Positions 54,217 to 64,000 of a DNA stretch of 64,000 nt are shown here, in pieces. The stretch's first letter is position 1; each line of letters begins with the position of its first letter. The stretch covers positions 1,806,501 through 1,870,500 of the forward strand of contig JAIQDT010000168.1 in NCBI GenBank assembly GCA_021521415.1, read 5' to 3'. Origin of the DNA: Bidens hawaiensis. Lineage: Eukaryota > Streptophyta > Magnoliopsida > Asterales > Asteraceae. Below the pieces are notes generated by a model. That model was given only the letters and a program-made list of their open reading frames with translations. It was not told the origin of the DNA and did not search any database. A program made the translations under genes and the position numbers.

Positions 54217-57200
54217 CTAGTTGGCTTGTGTCTTCACTTTCTTGTCATTACATTGTATCATGTTCCCACAAAATATCTCAATATCTTTCGAAGAACAGTT
54301 TCCCAGCCACATTGGATCATACACTCGAATCACATCGTATTTTTCATTCCCACGATCCAAATATATGCTCGCTTCACCACTCAACGCCAAATAAGACCAA
54401 CAAAGGAAGTAAGGATGAAAATCCAATTCATTGGGTACAACGGTATTATGCGAAGCAAATATGGCCTTGTATACCTCAACGTCCTTATCAACTAACCTTC
54501 TGGATTCTTAATATTTCTTAATTTCAACACCTTAGTCAACTGAGGTGTCCATTTCTTAAAACCATGTTTTGCGTCATTAACCATAAACTCCCAAATCTCT
54601 TTCACTGGGCTACTATTTGGTTTATTCAAAAGATCATAATGCCTACATATATCATATGCATCAAACCACATAAAACTCTTCATCTCCAATAAACTATTGA
54701 AGAATTGTACTTTGAATAGTTAACGCATCCCGATCTTTCAAATCTTACTTAGATGAGTAATACTCAAACACTTTCCTAAAGCAACATCCTTATGAGTTTT
54801 CTTATAACACTTCACAGAATTCAGGTAAACTTGTTTAGGAACCTCAACACGATCTGGAAACCAATCCTTCATTTTATCTTTACTAAACTGCTTTGATTGT
54901 TTATTCGGATTCGGTTCCAACTCTATTTCCTCATCGAACACTTCATCGGAAGCAGCAAACTCTTTGTTCTCACCAACATACTTTATAACTTCTGGTTTAT
55001 CAATAAATTTAACATTAGTTTTCAACCAGTCTTCCTGAATTTCTGATTCAGGAATATCCTTCTCAAAATTAATTTCCACAGGACCTCTAACATCTTTGCC
55101 GATTCAGACTTGTCGACAGGAATCTCCCCCTCTTCTAGATCATCCACCATATTCAAAACATGGAAGTTTGAAGTAATCAAATCTTTTTGTTCCTCCAAAG
55201 TCTTATCGGTTGGTGAACATTTTGTTGAACATCGCCACCAACAGAATCAAACTTCTTATCAGACTTACTAGCAACCGCACCCGCACCGCCTTGTGGTGTA
55301 TCATCATCATCTAAATCCTGATAATCATCAGAAATCCTAAAGTCTACCATCTCCTCGTCTTCTTTTTCTTCTTCTTCCTCCTCTACAACCTTTACTTCAT
55401 CAGCAACTTGAACATTTTTCTGTTTAACAGATTGTACAATCACAAGATCAATCACAGGTTCAGTGACCTGTATATCAGCATGACTAGATTCACCATCTTG
55501 CATAGAAACTTCTACAACTTCATCAACAATAATAGGTTCTTCAATTTTAGACTTTCCTTTCTCATCAGCACTTTCGATATCATGATCAACACGAAAAAAT
55601 GCTTCAGCCACACCATTATCACCACCATATACTCTTTCATACATGGTGTTACCGGCTTCACCTATGTCAACCTTTGAGTTAACACGAATACCCAATTTAT
55701 GCTCGATGATATCAATGTATTTCATATGTTCAACAAGTAAATCACCTGCCAACTTCCTTTTTGCGTTCACTCTCCTTCATCCTCTTTTTCATCTCAGCAT
55801 TATCAGCCTTCAAACAATCATTTTCTTCGACAATACTTGTAATTTTAACCTCTTGATTGGTAACTTTATCTTTCAACTAATCAAAATCTTCTCTTGTTGA
55901 TCCATCTAATTGCAAATATATATATATCAGAGAAACATTGTTAAGATACTTTAGGACCTACTTTTAGTGAATCTTGACACAGGCTTATTAATGATTGGAA
56001 TTGTTTTTGAAGCAACTTTTTGAGCCGTTGGAGTTTTCATCAACTTGTTAATAGCATCATCCAAGTCCATCTCAAAAACAAGTGTCTTTTCAGCTTCAGA
56101 TGTTTTGGCAACCTCTGGAGTTTTTTCAACTGATGCTTCTTGATTAACTTCAACATCCCCAGGTTCATCAACCAAGCATAAATCAATCACCGATCTTTTT
56201 ACCATGTGCTTTACTCTCCTATTCTTAGGCTTGCTAGGTTCAAATTTAGGAACATATGTTTAATCATCATCAAATATCTTCTTTGTTCGCCTCTCCTTTC
56301 GAATATCATGCATAGATCGAGGATCACCTCAAATTTCCCTACGAGTCTCAGAGTCAGACTCAGTTTCTTCTTTATTTGTTTCATCATTTGGTACAAAAAC
56401 TGATTCAACTGTTGGTTGTTGTTGTGGAGCAGTAACCAGATCAGGAATAGGAGCAGGAGTAACATCTTTAGTTTTAATCACAAGTTTTCTTTTCCTCTTT
56501 GTCTTCTTTGAACTTCCAGCTTCATCATTTCCAGATTTAACAAACCATTTTCCACCCAAAGGCACATAACTCTGCATTCGGACATTCTCGTTCTCCCTAT
56601 CCGAATCACCATCCTCTTTCCTCCTTTCCTCCACTGATTATTCGAAGGAGCAACATAATCAGGACTCAATAAATGCCAAAATAAATAACGAAACATAGGA
56701 ATTTCATCTTCAGATTTATGTCTGTAAGATTTAAATTTAGCACATCCAGTAACAAACATGTGTTCAAATTTTATTTCCTCACTCGACTTATCAATATTTG
56801 GAAATTGATGATCAATAATCAGCTGCAGAAACCTCGAGTACATCAGCTACTTGTTATTGAAGTATAGCTTCATATGCTCGAATATAACTTTAGAAAAGTT
56901 ATATTTTAGGTTAAAGCGTAAAGTTGTTATCATGCACATTTGATAATCAAGTATCTCTTCATAATCACTCTTTCGATGTCCAAAACAATGTACAATCACG
57001 TGCACCAAGAACTTGTAAGGCCTTGACAAACTAGTCTTCAAGAAACCTCTATCCAAGTCATTCTTGTAACCCACTCTCAGCAAATAACCTTTCACCATCC
57101 TCTCGTCCAATGCAGTAGGATCACTAGATTCATCACCCAATTCTAATACATCCCTTATCACCTGCTCAGATATAATTATATCCTTTTTCTTTACCATTGA

Positions 57201-57407
57201 CTTTATACACTCTCCATCTAGCTAGGCATTGTTCCAAAATTATTCAACAAGCTTCTTGATTGTTAGCGTGTTTGCCGTAATTGCTTTAAAGATCCCCTAT
57301 CTTTCAAAGTATGGTAATATCACACGAAAGGGTTCCATCTTTTCATCCGATCCGTCTAAGAAAGCACATATATTATGATTTGCATCGAAATCTTTAATTT
57401 TCACCAT
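54217..57407 (-). pseudogene. SIRE-3 ORF3, decayed
   Basis: The third ORF3 copy in the window. The ATG (57407-57405) follows TGTATGTGCAG with no gap. Three stops fall in the first 70 codons. Recognisable blocks are Y-K-F-L-V-H-V-I-V-H-C near 57020, M-Y-S-R-F-L-Q-L-I near 56840, acidic and Lys-rich linkers (56205-55951, 55770-55177), a C-terminal domain (55079-54492), and R-V-Y-D-P-M-W-L-G-N near 54330. Fragments lie in at least two frames. Sequence similarity to SIRE-1 ORF3 is low outside these blocks, so the families are anciently diverged. The function is unknown; no membrane segment is seen. Confidence 0.8.
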
Positions 57408-57450
57408 CTGCACATACACAAACAAACAAACAAACAAACAAACAAACAAG
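57408..57450 (-). promoter_or_regulatory. Candidate 3' splice site and T-rich tract before SIRE-3 ORF3
   Basis: In minus sense a (TTTG)n microsatellite of about 30 bp runs into TGTATGTGCAG, and the ATG follows at once. A T-rich tract plus CAG is what a plant splice acceptor needs. Confidence 0.55.
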
Positions 57451-59154
57451 ATAACATGTTATTAAGATTTAAAACTTAAATATTTGAAAATGTATGTGTG
57501 TGCACATATATGTATGAATGGATAAGTCTTGTAAACGTATAAGCTCAAACAAATGTACACGTATAAGTTTTAATAAATTGATAAGACATATCAGCGTATA
57601 TGTTCATCTCAACGTGTAAGTGTTCAACGTATAAGTCCAAAACCACGTTTAAGTTCAATATAGTGTGTAAACACGTATAAGTCTTCATGTAGTGATTCAA
57701 CGTATACGATTATAGAGCTTTTACGCCGTAGTAGTCTAGAAAACTTATACACCGTATAAGTTCAAAATCTTATACGTCCAAACAATAAACCAAGGTCAAG
57801 AACAATCTTTAAACTAAGCAATGATAATCAAATCAATATAGACCATTAGGTTCGGAACACCATCGATAAACATATACGAACAGAAACCCTATGTCCACAG
57901 TTCATAATCAAGTCCAATTAGGTCCAAGTGAATACTATACTGTCATCGATAATAAACCCAAATAGATCTGACATTTAAGAACATGTTTATACCTTTATAA
58001 TCTCAAGTGTTATGAGGATCAACCACAAGGAATCACATATTTCAAGAAAAACACTTTATTCGGACAAATGATAAAGATTAGAGAGCAGCGTGTATGTTCT
58101 CTAGAAGCAGCGGATAAATTGAAAATAAAGGTTTGCAGCGTATAACCAGCTATTTAGATGTGACACTTATACGCTCCATATAAGTAGTTGACTTATACGC
58201 CGTATAAGCCTATCAGACTTATACGCCGTATTATTCAATTGCTTATATGTTTTCTATTTCCAATGATTAAATTTTGACGAATTTCATACATACGATCCCG
58301 ATCAAGTCCAAATTAATAATCTTGATGAATTCTTTTAAAATTTTGAAACTATCTTGATTTTAATCACCCAATTTCACATTTACGAACTTAATCAAGTCCA
58401 AATTAATGACCTTGACCAATTCATTTAAACATTTAAATCCTAGATTTTGAAAATGTGTCAAAAACATCCACCCGATTCCGATTCTCGGATATCCAGACCC
58501 GAATCACCATTCACCAAAATCGAAAGTAAATCAGAAATATAAGATCTTTTTGGTTTATGAACTAATAGATGTAATCGAAAAAAGAAACATATTTTTGTGA
58601 GTTGATCAAGGAATCATATTTATCAATCCGTTCTTCCATAACGGTTTTATATTTTGGCTTTATTATATGTGTTGTTAAGCCTAGTCATTGGTGTTGTTGT
58701 CCACTTAAACTTTTAATAAAAAAGATTCAGAGACATTAGTGATACAATTAAGGTTCAATCAAGCACATAATATTAGAACATGATTAGATTCTAATCTTGA
58801 TATATGCTTGATTCGAGTTATACCATGTCACCCCAACTTGACTTAAACCTTAGAATCGGCAGATTAAAACTTTTTATAAATTTATAATTTGGCAATCATA
58901 GAAACAATTTTCAAGCAATACCCTAAGCTTCTTTTACCAAGGATGAGTATGCACAATTTCATCTGTCGGCTTGCAGACATTGTATCCCCTGGGGTCCATT
59001 TCTTATTAGCATTAAGACGCACGCAAGGGAGGAACAATGTATGACTGACATTTTTTGATCAAGTCAGTAGTGAATTTTGTGCATTTGTACATAGTTATCA
59101 AATTTTATTAACTTATCTAGGTTCGCTCTTTTGAGAAGGAGTTTAAATATTTAC
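57451..59154 (-). other. SIRE-3 pol-ORF3 spacer with CGTATAAG array
   Basis: No gene. CGTATAAG/CTTATACG and near variants are dense at 57510-57780 and 58130-58260, sometimes as back-to-back palindromes. 58926-59078 is strongly like 9109-9262 in SIRE-2, and the conserved box is at 58823-58844. Confidence 0.75.
58823..58844 (-). promoter_or_regulatory. Conserved SIRE spacer box (SIRE-3 copy)
   Basis: In minus sense AAGTCAAGTTGGGGTGACAT, about 1.4 kb before the ORF3 start. Shared with SIRE-1 and SIRE-2. Confidence 0.6.
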
Positions 59155-60026
59155 TGTTGGAATCGTTCTTCCCAAGACACATTTTGGAGTTGATGTGGCT
59201 AGTACGTTATGATCCAAGTCGGGTCATACCTAATAACAAGCTAGACAAACACCCACGATATTCATTTTAAGATATGATCTAATAAATAAATATCAACACT
59301 TAAAACATTTAGAAAATGGGCTTCTAAATATTTGCACTTGTGTGGTAAATAAATTATATGGATAATTTATATTATGCGAGAAGATATTATATAATGTTAT
59401 TTAAGTTGGTTAAATAACATGATACATGCTACTTACAATATGTTATGTTACATTTTATTATGTAGCAAATATAACACAAGTAATTAATTTGAAAGTGTTT
59501 GAATATTTTGAAGGGGATACCTTTCTCTCTCTTCTATTTATTAAATGACTCTTTCAAGAACATGCATGAGATTTGGTTGGCCAAGAAAAGAGTGCATTGG
59601 TTGCATCTTTTTCTCTCCCTCTTACACAACACAATTTTGCAAGTAAACTCCGTCTTTCTTTTTTTTTTATCAATTTCGGCCAAGTTAAGGTGGAACAAGA
59701 AGGAGTTTTCAAATGTGTAAATTCTAGAAATTCAAGGGTGTTTTTTATTGGCTTGTGGGTATACAAGCTTGAGGATCTTCTCCTTTAAAGACTAGCCATT
59801 CAAGATCATTCTCTTCTTCATGTTTCATCTTGAAAGGTAGTATGCTCAAACACCCTATGGTTGTTTTGATAGCACGTGTTTCGTATATGGTTCCGGGCAT
59901 TGTGTTTAATCTATATAAAATCGGTTTTATATTAATCAAACTAACAAGATTTAAAACATTATTGTATGCTGCGTTTTTCTTTTAAATGGGTTTATATGAA
60001 TTTGATAATCTTGTTAAAACCCAACA
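59155..60026 (+). repeat. 5' LTR of Copia-B
   Basis: 872 bp, starts TGTTGGAATC, ends AACCCAACA. It shares blocks with the Copia-A LTR but is clearly diverged, so the two are different subfamilies. Confidence 0.88.
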
Positions 60027-60027
60027 A

Positions 60028-60041
60028 TGGCATCAAGAGCC
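60028..60041 (+). other. Primer-binding site of Copia-B
   Basis: TGGCATCAAGAGCC, identical to the unusual site in Copia-A. Confidence 0.8.
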
Positions 60042-61480
60042 ACTTATACGGATACATGCTTCATTAGATATAAAAATTTTTGGGTTTTATGGTGTGGTTC
60101 ACCATATGGCAGAAAGTTTTTTGGCTTTTGGTTACCCCTTGGTTCATCAAGATTAAACTTTACATGCATGTGGTAATCTAGAAGAATTAAGTCATATGGA
60201 AGATTAATTATTTTGTTTGGACAAAAACACGAAACTCTCGGTTTGGTTAGCCTTGGCCGAAAGTTTTATGGGTTGAAGGGGAACCATTTTGGTCTTCTAA
60301 GACCTTGCATACTTGAATGTGCATTTGGATGTTTATAACCTATCCATGATCTTTTGGATGTGTGTTTTTGTTGTGATTTATTCGGTTTATTCAATATGGT
60401 TGTGACATTCATTTATTTGGGTTTGTAATCTATTTTTTCACTTCATATTGGTTTGTAATAATAAATAGAAAAAAATGTATTAGGGTATATTTTTTGTAAA
60501 AGAAGATGCAACAAGGTTACAGTTTTGGTTTTGGCCCATAATGTACCTCATAGTCCAAGATGGGATTTTAGCCCAATTACCAAAGCCCAAACTTGGAGGC
60601 CCATGGAAGCTAGGAGCTGAAGTTGGAGCCCAATTGGAATCCCAAATATAGTGGAAGAGTTACAACACAAGGTGGACACTTGAAGCATTTGGATGCAGGG
60701 TCAATTAGGAGTTCACCGACACATGCCTTGTGTCATTCCCGTCCCTTAGAAGAGGCTTTTTGGCACACTTGTTTCGGTCAACAAGTGTTGTCATTTTAGG
60801 TGGCTATGGTTATGGACTTGTAGTTGTTTATTTATGTTTGTTTGGTTGATTTATATTTTGTTTTGCATATGGATTGTTAAAACTTAAAATCAAACAACTT
60901 GCATAAAATTGGTTCCCTTGAAATCATTAGGTAATAAAATTTCTTTTAATAAAGGTTAATGATTTCACAATAATATGAGTTTTATTAAAAGGAACTTTGA
61001 AATTGGTTTTCAAACAATGTACCATACATATGAATGCATGCAAATGCAAGGTACATAAAAGTTTTCCAATCTAGAATTTAGAAAACTTAAATCCCTCTTT
61101 AAACAAGTTTAACACCATCCTTTTATAAAACACTCGGATCACTTGGGAACTCGATGTGGGATAAAGGTCACCTAACCACATTGGAGGAAACTTGTGAGTT
61201 TGAGGTTGGTTGGCCATATTTGTGGGATAAAGGTCACCAAACCACTTGTATGTGCAAATTCACATGTGTGTGTAAGTAGGACGACTTGATTTGGAAACCA
61301 TGTGAATAGGATCACCAAATCATGGCGTAAAAAGGTGTTGATCAGACTAAGCATGCCAACAAAACATATGATGTTTAACCGATCCCATAAACCTAAAAGT
61401 TGAAAAGGGTTGCAATCGTCAAACGTTGACTACCTTGTTAATTCAATAGTAGGATAAAGGCCACCTAACTACTATGTGAA
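60042..61480 (+). promoter_or_regulatory. Copia-B leader, first part
   Basis: No gene. TGGGC/GCCCA motifs cluster at about 60530-60650. Variants of GGGATAAAGGTCACCTAACC lie near 61158, 61223 and 61450, in the same order as in Copia-A. Confidence 0.7.
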
Positions 61481-63270
61481 TGTAACGCAAGGTCCTTGAT
61501 TATAATCATTAATTGTCTTGCTAATGTGCAAAACGCGGTCTATAGAAAATACTAACCTAACCTAGACACCCTAGTTTTAAATTTATAAATCTAGACTATC
61601 CTAATGCTAGACCACTAGACAGGCAAGTGTACCTATCAACTGTAGTAAAGCCTAATGAAGTCCGGATGTCGAACCCACAGGACACTAGCGACACCTAAAC
61701 TAGACTCTGACTAATAACCTAAATAAATAGATTTAATTGGTTTTTTTGTCTTTTTTAATTATTAATTATAAATTAAATAAAATTTAAACTAAAACTGACA
61801 CGAACAAATAGGGGTAAAACTCAAATAGGGAGAACAACTACCTAGGTAAGGAATCCTACTAATCAACTCGTAAACTCTCGGTAATGGATTAATGAATGGT
61901 ACCGTATTCTAAAAATATGAAATTTAAGGAATAACTAAAGTATGCTAGATCTCCTCCCGGTCTCACCAACAATACCTAAGAACCCTAAATATCATGTAAG
62001 CTCACGGTTTAATGGTTCGGATCACCTCATGGTCTCACCTTACCTAACATGCTAAGGTACCTGAAGATTAAATTACCTCCCGATCTCTCTAATCACAAAA
62101 CACTCTAAGGCGTAAAGGGGTATTTTTATTAAATACGGTTATAATTCGGATCTGTAAAAATCTAAAAGAATATAGGGTAACTAACTCCCATGCAATCACT
62201 ACCCAAACCCGCAAAAGACCAAAACAAACGACACTTAATTACCTCCCGGTCTTTCAAGTGGCAGAATATAAGGTATCTCTAAACTCTCAATTACCGCTCC
62301 TACGGAATCATTAACTATAAACCATAAACTAGTTACAAACACACAGTAAGTAACCTAATATGCATCCATACATGAAAGACATTCACAAAGTCGCATATGG
62401 AACAAAAACTGATAATAAATTAATACCAAATACGCATATGTATCACAACCAAATACAATAAAAACTTTACCAAAACATGAACCAATCAATAACTAATCCA
62501 AAACCAAAAGTAAAACGAGACTAAAAAGTATTCATCCAAACTCAGGCAGTCTAATAGTTTAGCCAATCATAATTACGAATGAAACAAAGATAAAATATAT
62601 ATTATGGTTCATCGTAAAAAGAAATAAATATGATTGAGCTACTAGCCTGTGAGCTTCAATTATTGAGCTGTGTTCTTGGTTGCTTGATTCCTTTTTATTT
62701 CTTTAATGTCGTTGAATTTTTTTAAACTGCCAGGGATCTTACTTCCTTTGTATTTCTTTCTTCTTTGTTAATTCCAAACTCCCAACCCACCACCAAGGGT
62801 GGCGCCTCTTCTGTCCCTCCTTTTTGAATATTAACCTACATTGCTTTTAATATTCTTTTTCATTCATCTCCAACTTGTCGAGTCCAAGTCCAGCCCAATG
62901 TTTGCCATCATAACATCTTAAACAATTATTGATCCACCAACAGATTAATTGGTCCAACTAGATTGTTAGGACTCAAATAATAAAAATGGCTTCCTTATAT
63001 TACTCACGTTTTTTTCTGTTACATGGAAAGCATCTGTATCAAAAATAATAATTAATTACTAACTTAATTAAAATATAAAATAATGATAAATGCAAATCAA
63101 AAGTAACCTGATCATATTTTACTTGTTTTTAATTTAAAAATGTTTTAAATTTAATATATAAATCAGTTAAGATCAATATTAAATAAAAGAAAACTACTTA
63201 AAATTAACTAGAAGTGTAGAAATATTAGTATAAAAATATATATAATTTAGACCACATCACTTGCAGACAT
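61481..63270. repeat. Unidentified insert in Copia-B leader, possible solo LTR
   Basis: About 1.8 kb that has no counterpart at this point in the Copia-A leader. It contains GTCGAACCCACAGGACAC near 61669, the kind of string found at the ends of Athila/Tat-type LTRs, and no ORF of note. No TSD was found and the edges are approximate. Confidence 0.4.
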
Positions 63271-63342
63271 AAAGGGTATTAACGACTAAAATTATTAAAA
63301 GATATCAAAAATACTAAAATTGAGCTTTGTTAAATTAAGTAG

Positions 63343-63503
63343 ATGGCCACACACAATCCACCTAACGCAATTATCCAACCCATGCTTAACTACAACAGTT
63401 TTCAGGATTGGTATCGAAACTTGAGAATTGTTCTCAAGAAAGAGCATAAATCCTATATATTGGACGATCCTATTCCCGATGAACCAAATATTGACGATGT
63501 TGA
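63343..63503 (+). pseudogene. Copia-B gag, first 54 codons
   Basis: The ATG is in the same AGATGG context as Copia-A. The protein shares W-Y-R-N-L-R-I-V-L-K and D-D-P-I-P-D-E-P-N with Copia-A gag. At 63504 the frame runs into a Gypsy LTR and soon stops, so gag is cut off about 54 residues in. Confidence 0.88.
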
Positions 63504-64000
63504 TGTAACGATTCCGGCAGAATCAGGTATACCCTAACCGGTATATACTATTTATGTGTTATTTAATAATGAATATATGAATTATAATGTGTTTATACGA
63601 GTATGTATGATTCACAGTACGGATTATACTCGATTATACAGTTAATCGTATTGGAAATACGATTAACCGATTAACGGTTATTGAAGCCCGAATGAATCGA
63701 GGGTTTCATTATAGACGAGATACATGATATTTAGTGATGTTTACGAAGTATTAAAGCTTCGGGATAAGTGAATTAAAGCACAGAAAAGAATTTTCGATTT
63801 AATGGTACGTCGGTACGTTAAACGAAACCTTTAATACCAAACCAAGCAAGAGACGATCGATCAAGTCGAAAAAGATGCGCAATTACTAATAATATGATGT
63901 TTTAAGATAATAAATGTCATGGTTTAAGTTTTTAAAGTTTTGAATCGGTTTTAAATAAATTTCTTTTTTTTAAGCCGAAAACGACCGTTTTAGCCTCGTT
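63504..64000 (+). repeat. Gypsy-2-family LTR, start only
   Basis: TGTAACGATTCC at 63504 matches the Gypsy-2 LTR start. It is poorly alignable from about 60 to 200 bp, then close again from about 63680 onward. It continues past the window. The left TSD would be GTTGA (63499-63503). Confidence 0.88.

Larger units (their letters stand above)
53577..64000 (-). mobile_element. SIRE-3: SIRE/Maximus-like element, 3' part, interrupted
   Basis: Visible are a 3' LTR (53577-53915), a polypurine tract, ORF3 (54217-57407) and the pol-ORF3 spacer up to 59154. Copia-B then interrupts it, and pol and gag should lie right of the window. Orientation, gene order and conserved spacer blocks match SIRE-1 and SIRE-2. 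It has inserted into the Gypsy-3 LTR. Confidence 0.8.
59155..64000 (+). mobile_element. Copia-B: Copia-A relative, 5' part, interrupted
   Basis: 5' LTR 59155-60026, the same variant primer site as Copia-A, the same repeated leader phrase, then gag starting at 63343. It is inserted in the SIRE-3 spacer. An unidentified insert of about 1.8 kb sits in its leader, and a Gypsy-2-family LTR cuts gag at 63504. The remainder is outside the window. Confidence 0.85.

Overview
The window looks like a block of nested LTR retrotransposons in a dicot plant nuclear genome. I see no host protein gene, tRNA or rRNA gene. Three things point to a plant: Ty3/Gypsy (Tekay-like), Ty1/Copia (SIRE/Maximus-like and Tork/Angela-like) and Athila/Tat-like proteins; primer sites for initiator tRNA-Met; and a Cassandra-type TRIM with 5S-rRNA-derived LTRs. 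The style of the SIRE elements, with a long extra ORF after pol, recalls Asteraceae, but that is recall and not a search result.

Layout. 1-7251: 3' part of a nearly intact Gypsy element (Gypsy-1, +) with a 2.6-kb 3' LTR. It sits in the pol of an old SIRE element (SIRE-2, +), whose pieces are 7252-10110 and 30789 to about 35860. 10110-30762: a young SIRE element (SIRE-1, -) inserted in the SIRE-2 spacer. 21819-30039: a very young, apparently intact Copia element (Copia-A, +) inserted in the SIRE-1 leader. About 35870-50955: Athila/Tat-like remnants (-), split by Gypsy-2 (36807-48350, +), which has near-identical 2.95-kb LTRs around a ruined interior. 50956-51549: a Cassandra TRIM (-). 51554-53576: part of another Gypsy LTR. 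53577 to beyond the window: SIRE-3 (-), interrupted from 59155 by Copia-B (+), a relative of Copia-A. Copia-B is itself cut at 63504 by a further LTR of the Gypsy-2 family.

The most notable pattern is shared by the three SIRE elements. Each has a large third ORF (ORF3) between pol and the 3' LTR. ORF3 is recognisably homologous in all three but highly diverged. In each, a 3' splice-acceptor-like site lies 0-2 nt before the ORF3 start. Each pol-ORF3 spacer also carries one conserved box of about 22 nt. Each element has its own short motif, repeated in both orientations and concentrated in non-coding parts: GCGAAGTT/AACTTCGC in SIRE-1, AACGAATG/CATTCGTT in SIRE-2 and CGTATAAG/CTTATACG in SIRE-3. 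A trans-acting ORF3 product matched to family-specific cis motifs, in the manner of the VANC anti-silencing proteins of VANDAL transposons, is an attractive but untested reading.

LTR boundaries, TSDs, primer sites and catalytic residues were read directly. Lineage names come from protein and motif recall without database searches. Difference counts were made by eye.
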